A program made the translations under genes and the position numbers. Shown here piece by piece: positions 48,330 through 58,199 of a DNA stretch of 64,000 nt. The stretch is from positions 186,001 to 250,000 of the forward strand of contig NZ_JAJSAP010000005.1 of the NCBI RefSeq assembly GCF_021729035.1, in the 5' to 3' direction. The first letter of the stretch is position 1. The number at the start of each line of letters is the position of its first letter. Source of the stretch: Microbulbifer sediminum. Lineage in GTDB: Bacteria; Pseudomonadota; Gammaproteobacteria; Pseudomonadales; Cellvibrionaceae. The notes beneath the pieces are model-generated. The model made no database searches and was not told the DNA's origin. It was given only the letters and a program-made list of their open reading frames with translations.

Positions 48330-49211
48330 TTAGTCGAAGGAACGTACGTTCATCAGGCGGGCAAACAGGCTCGAGGTATCCCAGCGCCCACCGCCCAAAG
48401 CCTGCACCTCGCTGTAGAACTGGTCCACCAGCGCGGTAACCGGCAGCAGGGCACCATTGCGCTGCGCCTCGTCCAGCACGATTGCAAGATCCTTGCGCAT
48501 CCAGTCGACCGCAAACCCATGTTCATACTCTCCTGCCAGCATGGTCTGGTAGCGGTTTTCCATCTGCCAGCTCTGCGCCGCGCCCTTGGAGATAACCTCG
48601 ACCACCTGCTCGGCATCGAGTCCGGCCGCCCGGGCAAAATGCAGGCCCTCTGCCAGCCCCTGTACCACACCGGCGATACAGACCTGGTTGACCATTTTGC
48701 AAAGCTGGCCGCTGCCAACCGGGCCCAGCCGGCTCACCGCGCGGGCATAGTTCTTGATCAACGGCAGGGCGCGCTCGTAGTCACTCAGCTCCCCCCCCAC
48801 CATCACTGTCAGGGCCCCGTTCTCCGCCCCGGCCTGGCCGCCGGATACGGGCGCATCCAGAAAACCGATCTCCCGCTCCGACGCCAGCGCGGCCAGTTCC
48901 CGGGCGACGTTGGCCGAGGCTGTGGTGTGGTCCACAAACAGGCTGCCCGGGGACATGCCGGCAAGCGCGCCGTGCTCCCCGCACACTACTTCCCGCAGGT
49001 CGTCGTCATTGCCCACACAGGCGAAGACGAAATCCGCTCCCCGCGCCGCCTCTGCGGGGGTCCGGCATACCGTGCCCTCGTAGTCCGCCGACCATTGTTC
49101 CGCACGACTGGCGGTGCGGTTATAGATCCGCACCCGGTGACCGGCCGCGGCGAGGAAGCCGGCCATTGGATAGCCCATTACCCCGAGCCCCAGGAACGCG
49201 ACAGTTGTCAT
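48330..49211 (-). CDS. NAD(P)-dependent beta-hydroxyacid dehydrogenase (3-hydroxyisobutyrate dehydrogenase-like)
   Basis: The 293-residue enzyme has a Rossmann start FLGLGVMGYPMAGFLAAAGH and the substrate loop LDAPVSGGQAGAENGALTVMVGG. The catalytic lysine lies in GSGQLCKMVNQVC. This family reduces or oxidises small beta-hydroxyacids (3-hydroxyisobutyrate, tartronate semialdehyde, glyoxylate). Which one is not readable. The start lies six bases after the uppP stop. Confidence 0.85.
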   Translation of the reverse strand: MTTVAFLGLGVMGYPMAGFLAAAGHRVRIYNRTASRAEQWSADYEGTVCRTPAEAARGADFVFACVGNDDDLREVVCGEHGALAGMSPGSLFVDHTTASANVARELAALASEREIGFLDAPVSGGQAGAENGALTVMVGGELSDYERALPLIKNYARAVSRLGPVGSGQLCKMVNQVCIAGVVQGLAEGLHFARAAGLDAEQVVEVISKGAAQSWQMENRYQTMLAGEYEHGFAVDWMRKDLAIVLDEAQRNGALLPVTALVDQFYSEVQALGGGRWDTSSLFARLMNVRSFD

Positions 49212-49217
49212 TGGCAG

Positions 49218-50015
49218 TTACCCCCAGATCATCCAGATAAGTGCCGCACCTAACAGCAGGCGGTAAATGGCAAAAGGCGCCATTCCGATGCGACTGATAA
49301 ATTGCAGGAAAAAGTGAATACACAGGTAGGCACTGATGCCGGACAACAATGCGCCCAGGAATATGTCTCCCCAGGGGACGGACTGCTCGTCGAGCAGGTC
49401 GAACGTCAGCAACAGTGCGCTGAGGGCAATCACCGGAATCGACATCAGGAATGAAAAACGAGCGGCTGCTTCCCGCTTCATCCCCAGCATCAGCCCCGCA
49501 GTCATGGTAATACCGGAGCGCGAGGTTCCCGGAATCAGGGCCAGTGCCTGGGCCACCCCGATCATCAGGGCCTTTTTCCAGTCGAGCTGGTTCAGGGCCA
49601 GCTGGCGCTTAGCCCGCACGTCTGCCCACCACAACAGGATACCGAAACCGATGGTGCTGGCGGCGATCACCGCCGCGGAACGCAGGCTGTGCTCGATAAA
49701 CCCCTTGAATGCAAGGCCAGTAAGGCCCGCAGGAACTGTTGCCAGCACGATCAGCCAGGCCAGCCGGCCATCATCCGAGAACTTCCCGTGCACCAGGCCG
49801 CCCAGGCCGTCGCGCAGCAGCGCCCATACCTCATGACGGAAATACAGGATCACCGCTGTCAGAGAACCGAAGTGGACCGCGACATCAAATGCCAATCCCT
49901 GGTCCGGCCAGCCGAGCACCTCCTTTGGCAGAATCAGGTGGGCAGAGCTGGAAATGGGCAGGAATTCCGTCAGTCCCTGGATCAGGGCCAGGATCACAAT
50001 CTGAAAAATTTCCAT
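49218..50015 (-). CDS. uppP: Undecaprenyl-diphosphatase
   Basis: The 265-residue inner-membrane protein has both UppP/BacA motifs: [16 protein letters not shown] (residues ~14-29) and [14 protein letters not shown]. It dephosphorylates undecaprenyl diphosphate to recycle the lipid carrier of peptidoglycan and other envelope polymers, and raises bacitracin tolerance. It is 15 bases after tsaB. Confidence 0.95.
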   Translation of the reverse strand: MEIFQIVILALIQGLTEFLPISSSAHLILPKEVLGWPDQGLAFDVAVHFGSLTAVILYFRHEVWALLRDGLGGLVHGKFSDDGRLAWLIVLATVPAGLTGLAFKGFIEHSLRSAAVIAASTIGFGILLWWADVRAKRQLALNQLDWKKALMIGVAQALALIPGTSRSGITMTAGLMLGMKREAAARFSFLMSIPVIALSALLLTFDLLDEQSVPWGDIFLGALLSGISAYLCIHFFLQFISRIGMAPFAIYRLLLGAALIWMIWG

Positions 50016-50030
50016 GTAGCAGGGGATATC

Positions 50031-50729
50031 CTATTGTGAGCGGATCTTCTGCCGCTTCTTCCAGGTGACTTCATCGCGCAGATACAGGGGCTCCAGTTCT
50101 TCAGCACTTACCGCCGCAGCCAGGCCGGACCCCGCTGCCAGGTTGGCGATATCCTGCGCATGAATGGGGCAATTCAGGTCCATCGCCGCCACTGGCAGCC
50201 CAGACAAGCCGGCGTAATGCCAGCCCGGCCCGGCACCATACAGGGGATCAGCCAGGCCCGCACCGGCAACCACTGCCGCCACCTCTTCCGGGTTTTGGAC
50301 AGCTTCCGGCAACAGCCCCTCCCCGGGAGATGCCGCAGTGTAAGCGCCCCAATATACCTGCTGCATGCGAGCATCCAGGGCCGCCACAATGGTACCCCCG
50401 GCCCATTCCGGGTGCATGCGACGTGCACCAGCGGCAAGGGCCGCAAGGCTGGAAACAGGAATGACCGGCAGGTTTGCGGCAAACGCCAGTCCCTGCGCGG
50501 TGCTGATGGCGATGCGGAGCCCGGTAAAAGAGCCCGGCCCACGGCTGACCGCCAGTGCATCGAGCTCGCCGAGTTTCAGGCCGGACCCGGCCAGTACCTG
50601 GTCCACCATGGGCAGGAGGCGGCGGGTATGGTCGCGCTCAGCCGCGACGAATTGCTCCCGGACCAGGCCGCCATCACTCAGGGCGACCGAGCAGGAGCCG
50701 GAGGTGGTATCCAGGGCGAGGATCTTCAC
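50031..50729 (-). CDS. tsaB: tRNA threonylcarbamoyladenosine biosynthesis protein TsaB
   Basis: The 232-residue ASKHA-fold protein begins KILALDTTSGSCSVAL and has AVSRGPGSFTGLRIAISTAQGLAF, both specific to TsaB. It is the non-catalytic partner of TsaD/TsaE in making t6A37 in ANN-decoding tRNAs. The GTG at 50729 gives the normal family N-terminus; the frame is open to 50771 but adds residues not seen in the family. Confidence 0.93.
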   Translation of the reverse strand: MKILALDTTSGSCSVALSDGGLVREQFVAAERDHTRRLLPMVDQVLAGSGLKLGELDALAVSRGPGSFTGLRIAISTAQGLAFAANLPVIPVSSLAALAAGARRMHPEWAGGTIVAALDARMQQVYWGAYTAASPGEGLLPEAVQNPEEVAAVVAGAGLADPLYGAGPGWHYAGLSGLPVAAMDLNCPIHAQDIANLAAGSGLAAAVSAEELEPLYLRDEVTWKKRQKIRSQ

Positions 50730-50823
50730 TGCAGATGGGTCCCATAAATTGCGAGGGGCAGATTGTGTCACATCCGCCGCGCCAGTTCATGGCCCTGTGA
50801 ACCGGAATCCGCCACTAACGCAA

Positions 50824-50846
50824 AAGCCCCGGCGAGGCCGGGGCTT
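50824..50846 (-). terminator. Rho-independent terminator after the AlgP-like gene
   Basis: AAGCCCCGGC and GCCGGGGCTT form a perfect 10-bp stem with a GAG loop, about 40 bases after the minus-strand stop codon at 50885. On that strand it is followed by a TTTTG run. A second small hairpin (GTACCC/GGGTAC, 50862-50878) lies closer to the stop. Confidence 0.8.
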
Positions 50847-50884
50847 CAGCAGAGCAAACAGGGTACCCTGAGAGGGTACGGCTG

Positions 50885-51694
50885 TCAGGACTTCTTGGGC
50901 GGACGGCCGCGACGAGCCGTGGACTTCTTGGCTGCAGACTTCTTGGTAGCAGCCTTCTTCCGAGTGGCGGTCTTCTTGGTGGCCGCAGATTTCTTGGGAC
51001 GCCCGGGCCCGCGCGTGGAGGATTTCTTGGCGCTTCCGGCCCGCGCTGCGGACTTCTTCGGCCTGCCGGGCCCCTTGGTTGTGGCCTTCTTGCGGGCAGC
51101 CTTCTTGGTAGTTTTCTTGGCTGCCTTCTTGGCATCTGCCTTGGCCTTGGCCGCAGCCTTCCTGTCCAGCTCCTTAACCTTGGCCGTCGCCTTTTTCGCC
51201 GCCTGTTTTACCTTGGCCTCGGCCTTCTTTTCCGCTGCCTTCAGTTTCTTGGCATCGGCTTGTTCACGGGACTTTTTCCAGCGCTTCTCGAAGGCATCAA
51301 CCGCCGCCTTCATATCTTTTTCAGCCTTACTGGACAGGGTCTCCGCCATTTCGGAAACCTTCTGCTTGGCCGCCTCTTCAGCATGGCGAACGGTATCCAT
51401 TGCCTTGGCTTTGGCCAGGTCCAGTTTCGCGGAGGCCGACTTGGCGCGCAAATCCTTTAACTTCTGGTTGGCGCTGGTCAGGGACTTCTTGGCCGCCGCT
51501 GTGCCGGTCCGCTGGGCCCGCTCACGGGCTTTCGCGACGCGATCCATCTGCGCGTCTACGGCCTTGGTGGCGGAATCAACTGCTTTCTGGGCCTTGGTAA
51601 CAGCTGGTGATTGTGTAGCCGGAGCTTTCGCCCGGGCAGTACGCTTGGCCGTGGCCTTCTTTTTCGCTGTGCGCTTTTTCGCTACTCGTGCCAT
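50885..51694 (-). CDS. AlgP/histone H1-like Lys/Ala-rich DNA-binding protein
   Basis: The 269-residue protein is extremely rich in Lys and Ala, with a central coiled-coil-like part (about residues 30-160) and a C-terminal tail of degenerate KKxAxKK repeats. The tail contains three AT-hook-like GRPKK/GRPPKK motifs (about residues 208-266). This matches AlgP (AlgR3) of Pseudomonas, a histone-H1-like regulator or chromosome-compacting protein. The antisense frame of the repeats is also open, which is a composition effect. Just upstream is an unusually AT-rich 180-base stretch. Confidence 0.78.
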   Translation of the reverse strand: MARVAKKRTAKKKATAKRTARAKAPATQSPAVTKAQKAVDSATKAVDAQMDRVAKARERAQRTGTAAAKKSLTSANQKLKDLRAKSASAKLDLAKAKAMDTVRHAEEAAKQKVSEMAETLSSKAEKDMKAAVDAFEKRWKKSREQADAKKLKAAEKKAEAKVKQAAKKATAKVKELDRKAAAKAKADAKKAAKKTTKKAARKKATTKGPGRPKKSAARAGSAKKSSTRGPGRPKKSAATKKTATRKKAATKKSAAKKSTARRGRPPKKS

Positions 51695-51983
51695 CCCTTG
51701 TCTCCTTATATGAGAAGAAGTACTTCCTACCTACCTGAAAATGTATCGGCTTGATCGCCGCGGTCATCGACTTACAACGTCTCCGAAAGTTCAGTCGGCA
51801 GGTAGCCGGCTGTGCTCAGGGAGCAAGTCGCATGGTGTATTTCCATGCAACCTTATCTAAGTTAATAAAAAAAACCTGCTTTGCAAGAAAAATGGGGCAA
51901 AAAAACGGCTTTTGGGGTAAAAAAATCCCGCTTTTAACCATTCGACTCGGGTTTTCCTATTTCAAAACCGGGAAAGCCAATTT
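51695..51983. promoter_or_regulatory. AT-rich promoter region of the AlgP-like gene
   Basis: This 289-base gap is much lower in GC than its surroundings. Several A/T runs of five to seven bases lie between 51860 and 51975. It lies upstream of the minus-strand AlgP-like gene and after the hemH stop. Transcription control by bending or H-NS/MvaT-like silencing is possible. No clear -10/-35 stands out. Confidence 0.4.
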
Positions 51984-52982
51984 TTAACAGGAAAGTGGAA
52001 GCTTTTCTTCAATGATGGCCGCCAGTGCTTCGATATGATCGGTGCGGGCATTCAGGGATGGAATATAACGGTATTCTCCCCCACCGTTATCCTGGAAATT
52101 AGCGCGATTCTCCACTGCGATTTCCTCAATTGTCTCGAGGCAATCAGAGGCGAAAGCCGGGCAAATGACATCAACACTTGCGAGCCCTTCCCGGCCCCAG
52201 GCTTCCAGGGTTTTATCCGTATATGGCTGCAGCCATTCGGCCTTGCCAAACCGCGACTGGAAACAGACCTGCCAGCGATCCTCCGCCAGCCCCAGCGCAC
52301 TTGCCAGGTGCCGGGCGGTTTCATGGCATTGCTGCTCGTAAGGATCGCCCTTGAGAACATTGGCCCTGGGAATACCGTGGAAAGACATAAGGAGCTTTTC
52401 CGCGGCGCCATGCTTCTCCCAGTGCTCGCGCACCGAGTTCGCCAGCGCCTGGATGTAAAACGAGTGCCGGTAATAGTCCCGCACCAGGCTTATATCGGGA
52501 ATATCCCGGCTGGCACGATAGATGCGGGCAACCTGGTCATAAATGGCCCCGGTAGTGGTAGCCGAATACTGCGGATAAAGCGGCAGGAGCAGGAATGAAT
52601 CAAAACCATTCCGGCGCAAGCGCGTGACGGTGGACTGAAGACCCGGCTTCCCGTAGGTCATGGCGTAATCCACGGTAATATCAGGCCGCTCGTCGGCGAG
52701 CCGCGCCTGCAGCATTTCCACCTGGCGACGGGTATAGAACTGGATCGGCGACCCGTCAACCGGCTCACCATCAAGGCCCCGCCCCCAGATCTCCTCGTAA
52801 GCCGGGGCGATTTTCCCGGGGCGGAATGGCAACACGAAGCCGTGCAGGATTGCCATCCACAGTGGTCGGGGAATTTCCACCACACGGGGGTCCCCCAGGA
52901 ACTCGCGCAGAAACTGCCGCACTGCGGCAGGCGTTGGCTCTTCCGGTGTCCCCAGATTCATCAGGATAACGGCTGTAGGCAT
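51984..52982 (-). CDS. hemH: Ferrochelatase
   Basis: The 332-residue protein begins with the family's AVILMNLGTPEEPT. The metal-site histidine lies in LMSFHGIPRANV and the acidic residues in SDCLETIEEI. QYSATTTGAIYDQV is the substrate-pocket strand. It inserts ferrous iron into protoporphyrin IX, the last step of haem synthesis. The ATG at 52982 follows GGGG; a TTG at 53000 is less likely. Confidence 0.95.
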   Translation of the reverse strand: MPTAVILMNLGTPEEPTPAAVRQFLREFLGDPRVVEIPRPLWMAILHGFVLPFRPGKIAPAYEEIWGRGLDGEPVDGSPIQFYTRRQVEMLQARLADERPDITVDYAMTYGKPGLQSTVTRLRRNGFDSFLLLPLYPQYSATTTGAIYDQVARIYRASRDIPDISLVRDYYRHSFYIQALANSVREHWEKHGAAEKLLMSFHGIPRANVLKGDPYEQQCHETARHLASALGLAEDRWQVCFQSRFGKAEWLQPYTDKTLEAWGREGLASVDVICPAFASDCLETIEEIAVENRANFQDNGGGEYRYIPSLNARTDHIEALAAIIEEKLPLSC

Positions 52983-53148
52983 GTGCTGACCCCAACTCAA
53001 TTTTCAACAACCCGCCGGTAAAGCACCTGCTGCGGGCTTTAACCAGAATGCGGCGCCGCCATAAGGGCGAGTGAACAATATAAAGCGGAATTTACCGACG
53101 TCCCAAATATGGGCGCCGATCGCGGGAAAGCCCCCAACCGCCGGCCAC

Positions 53149-53176
53149 AAAAAAGCCCCCATTAGGGGGCCGTTTT
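53149..53176 (-). terminator. Intrinsic terminator downstream of adk
   Basis: GCCCCC (53155-53160), loop ATTA, GGGGGC (53165-53170). Read on the minus strand the stem is followed by a run of six T residues, a textbook rho-independent terminator about 55 bases after the adk stop. Confidence 0.85.
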
Positions 53177-53230
53177 ACGTCGGGATGCGAACCCTGGATC
53201 ATTCCGGGAGCCGAAACTCCGGAAACAGTA

Positions 53231-53905
<675 letters not shown>

Positions 53906-54065
53906 TTATATTGGCGGGCCAATGCCTGCCACGCCAAAAGAGCGCTACCTTACACGCAGACCCCAGGCAGGGCAAGGCGTAGCGGCGAGCCATACGGCCC
54001 GATGACGGCCGGGTCACCGGCGACACGCTATGCTAGTACAAAATTTGATCGCCGGAGCAAACCTC

Positions 54066-55061
54066 ATGAAAGTTGCCGTCTACCAGGCCCGCTCCTATGA
54101 CCGGACCTATTTCGATCGGTATAACCGCCGCTTCGGGCATCAGCTGCACTATATTGACAGCCACCTCGACAGCGACACGCTGGTCCTGGGCAAGGGGGCG
54201 GAGGCCCTCTGTATTTTTGTCAACAGTCCGGTCGACCGCGCGCTGCTCCAGCAACTGCGGGAGGGCGGGGTAAAAATGCTCGCCCTGCGCTCCGCGGGCT
54301 TCAATCACGTGGATATCAAGGCGGCCAACCAGCTAGGGATACTGGTGGCCAACGTACCGGGCTACTCCCCCTACGCTGTCGCCGAACATGCCACGGCCCT
54401 GCTGCTGTCCCTGATCCGCAAAATCAACCGCGCCCAGGCGCGGGTCCGGGAGGGCAACTTCGCCCTCGATGGCCTGATGGGCTACGACCTCCACGGCAAG
54501 ACTGTGGGCGTGGTGGGAACCGGCAAGATTGGTACGGTATTCACTCGCATCATGCACGGCTTCGGTTGTGAACTGCTGGGCTGTGACCCGCAGGAAAACC
54601 CGGAGTGCCGCGCGCTGGGAATGCGCTATACGTCCCTGGAGACCCTTTGCAGGAACTCCGAGATCATCTCACTCCACTGCCCGCTGCTCCCCACAACAAC
54701 ACGGCTGATCGACAAAAAGATGCTGTCGGAGATGCGCGACGGTGTCTGCCTGATCAACACATCCCGCGGTGCGGTGGTCGATACCCCCGCCATAATCCAG
54801 GCACTGAAAAGCGGTAAGCTTGGCTACCTGGGCATTGACGTTTACGAGGAGGAGGACAGTCTCTTTTTCGAGGATCACTCGGATACCGTGCTGGGTGACG
54901 ATGTATTTGCGCGCCTGCTGACTTTCAATAATGTGCTGGTAACCGGTCACCAGGGCTACTTCACACACGAGGCCATCTGTAATATTGCGCAGACCACGCT
55001 GCAGAATGTGGCCGAATTCGAATCACACGGGCAGTGCAGCAACGCCCTGTCAGTCGACTGA
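54066..55061 (+). CDS. ldhA: D-lactate dehydrogenase (fermentative, 2-hydroxyacid dehydrogenase family)
   Basis: The 331-residue protein has the LdhA start KVAVYQARSYDRTYFDRYN and the NAD site GKTVGVVGTGKIG. The catalytic arginine lies in LINTSRGAVVDT, the glutamate in IDVYEEEDSLF, and the histidine in TGHQGYFTHEAI. It reduces pyruvate to D-lactate under oxygen limitation. GGAG precedes the ATG; the frame is open 12 codons further but without similarity. Confidence 0.92.
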   Translation: MKVAVYQARSYDRTYFDRYNRRFGHQLHYIDSHLDSDTLVLGKGAEALCIFVNSPVDRALLQQLREGGVKMLALRSAGFNHVDIKAANQLGILVANVPGYSPYAVAEHATALLLSLIRKINRAQARVREGNFALDGLMGYDLHGKTVGVVGTGKIGTVFTRIMHGFGCELLGCDPQENPECRALGMRYTSLETLCRNSEIISLHCPLLPTTTRLIDKKMLSEMRDGVCLINTSRGAVVDTPAIIQALKSGKLGYLGIDVYEEEDSLFFEDHSDTVLGDDVFARLLTFNNVLVTGHQGYFTHEAICNIAQTTLQNVAEFESHGQCSNALSVD

Positions 55062-55072
55062 CTGCAAGCGGC

Positions 55073-55894
55073 TCAATCCTCGCCACGCTCCGCGCGCTTG
55101 GCCTGCTCCCACAGTCCATCCAGTTCCTCCAGTGATGCCTCTGCAGGCAGGCGTCCACCGGCGGCCAGGGAAGCCTCCACCGCATTGAAGCGGCGCTCGA
55201 ATTTACGATTGCAGTCACGCAGGGCGCTCTCTGGATCAACCTTCAGGTGACGCGCGGCATTCACGCAACTGAAAAGCAGGTCCCCCAGCTCCTCACGCAT
55301 ATGCTCACTGTCCCCCGCGGCCACTGCGGCCCGCAATTCCGCTACCTCCTCCTCGATCTTCTCCAGCACGCCATCGAGCGCAGGCCAGTCGAAACCTACT
55401 CCGGCGGCCCTTTTCTGGAGCTTGGCAGCACGGGTCGTGGCGGGGAGCCCCAGTGCGACACCGGCGAGCACACCGGCCTCGCCCTTTGCCCCACGCTCCC
55501 CGGCCTTGATCGCTTCCCAGTTGCGCTTGACCTCCGCCTCGTCAATCGGGTGGTCAAGTCGTCGACCATAGAGGTCGCCATCGGGGAAGACATGGGGATG
55601 CCGGCGCAGCAGCTTGCGCACCAGGGTATCGACAATACGGGGGAAATCGAAATAGCCACTCTCACGCCCCAGCTGGGCGTAGAAAATGACCTGGAACAAC
55701 AGGTCGCCAAGCTCCTCGTGGAGGTGCTCGAAATCCGCAGCCTCAATCGCTTCCGCCACCTCGTAGGCCTCCTCGATGGTAGAGGGGACGATACTGGAAA
55801 AATCCTGTTTCAGGTCCCAGGGGCAGCCCCCATCGGAGTCGCGCAGGCGCGCCATCAGGTGCAGCAGGTCTTCAACGCTGTAACGGTCTTCCAC
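55073..55894 (-). CDS. mazG: Nucleoside triphosphate pyrophosphohydrolase MazG
   Basis: The 273-residue protein consists of two MazG domains. CPWDLKQDFSSIVPSTIEEAYEVAEAIE with HEELGDLLFQV is in the first, and EEEVAELRAAVAAGD with REELGDLLFSCVNAARHL in the second. EExxE/ExxD pairs bind magnesium. It removes abnormal nucleoside triphosphates and lowers ppGpp in E. coli. It lies 37 bases after relA on the same strand, a widely conserved arrangement. Confidence 0.94.
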   Translation of the reverse strand: MEDRYSVEDLLHLMARLRDSDGGCPWDLKQDFSSIVPSTIEEAYEVAEAIEAADFEHLHEELGDLLFQVIFYAQLGRESGYFDFPRIVDTLVRKLLRRHPHVFPDGDLYGRRLDHPIDEAEVKRNWEAIKAGERGAKGEAGVLAGVALGLPATTRAAKLQKRAAGVGFDWPALDGVLEKIEEEVAELRAAVAAGDSEHMREELGDLLFSCVNAARHLKVDPESALRDCNRKFERRFNAVEASLAAGGRLPAEASLEELDGLWEQAKRAERGED

Positions 55895-55931
55895 TATCGG
55901 CTCCGGTTAGTTTACAGGGATTAAACCCACC

Positions 55932-58178
55932 CTAATGCAGGACCCGGCGCTGGGCAGAGGCCACATTGGGCAGCTGGTTGATCCGGTGCAACACGCGGCT
56001 CAGCTCCTCAAAGTTGTGAATCTCCGCGGTCAGCACCATGTCCACCGTATGCTTGTGCTTGTTGGAGCGTGTCTGCATGGCAGTAATGTTGATCCGCTGG
56101 CTGTCCAGCATGGCGGTGATATCCCGCAGCAGGCCATGGCGGTCATAGGCCTCGATCATGATCTCGACGGCATAGAGCTCCCGCGGCTTCTTGGCCCACT
56201 CAACCTGCAGCACACGCTCGTGCTCTTCCGACTGCATTCGCAGCATGTTGGCGCAGTCCTTGCGGTGGATCGAGACACCCCGCCCGAGTGTGATGTACCC
56301 CATAATCTCGTCACCGGGTACCGGGTTGCAGCAGCGCGCGATATGGGTCATGAGATTGCCCACGCCGTCGATATAGACATCGGCCTGGCCATCGCTACGC
56401 GCCACAGACGCCGTGAGCGACGGCACCGGCTCGGCCTTGTCCACCTTGACCATCCGCTGGGCCGCGTTGAGCACCTGCCCCACACCGATATCACCAGCCC
56501 CCACCGCCGCATACAGGTCATCCAGTGAGTGCATGTTGAGCTTGGCGGCCAGGGCCGCGAAATCAAAATCGATCAGCGCCAGCTGCTTGAATTCACCGTC
56601 GAGGATCGCCCGGCCGTCGGCGATATTCTGGTCCCGGGCCTGCTGCTTGAACCAGTGGATGATCTTGGCCCGTGCCCGCGATGTGGTGATGTAACCCATG
56701 CCCGGGGAGAGCCAGTCGCGGCTCGGCGCCTCACGCTTGCTGGTGAGGATTTCCACCTGGTTGGCGGTCTGCAGCTCGTGGTTGAGCGGCACGATGCGGC
56801 CGTCCACTTTAGCCCCCCGGCAGCGGTGACCAATTTCCGTGTGGATTTTGTAGGCAAAGTCCAGTGGCGTGGCGCCACTGGGCAGGTCCACCACATGCCC
56901 CTCCGGGGTAAAGACATAAATGCGGGTATCCACCTCGCTCGACTGCAGGTCGTCCTGCAATGGGTTGCCACCCACTTCCTCGTGCCAGTCGAGAACCTGG
57001 CGCAACCAGGAGATTTTCTGTTCGTAACCGTCCTGCCCCTGGGAGTCTTTGTCGGTACCTTTATAGCGCCAGTGCGCACAGACACCGTACTCGGCCTCTT
57101 CATGCATCGCAAAAGTGCGAATCTGCACCTCCAGCACCTTGCGTTCCGGGCCTATCACCGCCGTATGGAGCGAGCGGTAACCGTTTTCCTTGGGCGAGGC
57201 GATATAGTCGTCGAACTCGTTGGGAATGTTCCGCCAGAGGTTGTGCACAATACCCAACACGGCGTAGCAGTCGCGCACCGTCGGCACCAGGATACGAACC
57301 GCCCGGATATCGTATACCTGCGAGAAGCCGATACTCTTGCGCCGCATTTTGCGCCAGATGCTGTAGATATGCTTGGCCCGCCCGTAGACGTCGCCTTCGA
57401 TATCCGCCCGGCCCAGCTCGCCGCGCAGCAGCTCCAGGACCTGGTCGATATACTTCTGCCGATCGAGCCGTTTCTCATCCAGTAGCCGCGCAATGCGCAT
57501 ATAGTCTTCCGGCTCCAGATAGCGGAACGAGAGATCCTCGAGCTCCCATTTGATATGGCCGATACCAAGGCGGTGTGCCAGTGGCGCATACACATCCGCC
57601 ACCTCCCGGGCCACCCGGCGACGCTTTACCGGGTCCGCATTCTTCGCTGCACGAATGGCACAGGTACGCTCCGCCAGTTTGACCAGCGCCACACGGACAT
57701 CATCCACCAACGCCACCAGCATACGCCGAATATTTTCCGAGTGCTCCTCGACGGCGCCACGGGCGCTCTCGGCGTCGGTATCCGCACTGCGGCTGCGAAT
57801 GGCCGCCATCCGCAGCACACCGCGAATCAGCTTGGCCACCGGCTTGCCAAACTCCTCCTCGACGGCCTTGATGGGCAGTCGCTTCTCCCGCACAGCGCGA
57901 TAAAGTACCGCCGCACAGAGTGCATCGCCATCCACCTGCAGGTCGGCCAGGATCTCGGCCATCTCCAGGCCTGTCAGGTAACTGCTGGCCCCCTCCGCCC
58001 AGATGTTCTCCGCGGCGATCGCCCGCTGCTCGGCATCACTGCTAAGCTCCGCCGCGCGGCGCAGGGTTACCAGGGCACCGCCGTCGAGATTTGCCAGGGT
58101 CTGGATGTGGCGCAACCAGGACTCCAGGTCCAGTTCACCGATCGCCCCGAATGAGTGATGTTTTCTGACTTGTACCAT
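55932..58178 (-). CDS. relA: GTP pyrophosphokinase RelA ((p)ppGpp synthetase I)
   Basis: The 748-residue protein has an N-terminal degenerate HD domain (the HDxxED motif is replaced, AAVLYRAVREK), so it should not hydrolyse (p)ppGpp. The synthetase domain contains SIGFSQVYDIRAVRILVPT and EFDDYIASPKENGYRSLHTA with the acidic ExDD variant of RelA. The TGS domain begins IYVFTPEGHVVDLPSGATPL and is followed by a Cys-containing region and a C-terminal ACT domain. It answers amino-acid starvation at the ribosome. It is between cysM and mazG. Confidence 0.95.
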   Translation of the reverse strand: MVQVRKHHSFGAIGELDLESWLRHIQTLANLDGGALVTLRRAAELSSDAEQRAIAAENIWAEGASSYLTGLEMAEILADLQVDGDALCAAVLYRAVREKRLPIKAVEEEFGKPVAKLIRGVLRMAAIRSRSADTDAESARGAVEEHSENIRRMLVALVDDVRVALVKLAERTCAIRAAKNADPVKRRRVAREVADVYAPLAHRLGIGHIKWELEDLSFRYLEPEDYMRIARLLDEKRLDRQKYIDQVLELLRGELGRADIEGDVYGRAKHIYSIWRKMRRKSIGFSQVYDIRAVRILVPTVRDCYAVLGIVHNLWRNIPNEFDDYIASPKENGYRSLHTAVIGPERKVLEVQIRTFAMHEEAEYGVCAHWRYKGTDKDSQGQDGYEQKISWLRQVLDWHEEVGGNPLQDDLQSSEVDTRIYVFTPEGHVVDLPSGATPLDFAYKIHTEIGHRCRGAKVDGRIVPLNHELQTANQVEILTSKREAPSRDWLSPGMGYITTSRARAKIIHWFKQQARDQNIADGRAILDGEFKQLALIDFDFAALAAKLNMHSLDDLYAAVGAGDIGVGQVLNAAQRMVKVDKAEPVPSLTASVARSDGQADVYIDGVGNLMTHIARCCNPVPGDEIMGYITLGRGVSIHRKDCANMLRMQSEEHERVLQVEWAKKPRELYAVEIMIEAYDRHGLLRDITAMLDSQRINITAMQTRSNKHKHTVDMVLTAEIHNFEELSRVLHRINQLPNVASAQRRVLH

Positions 58179-58199
58179 CGGACTCGTTACATTCCCGCG

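Noticed and set aside
50763..51713. Long plus-strand open frame rich in Ala, Phe and Leu
   Set aside because: It is the antisense of the Lys/Ala repeats of the AlgP-like gene; codon composition keeps both strands open and the product has no family features.
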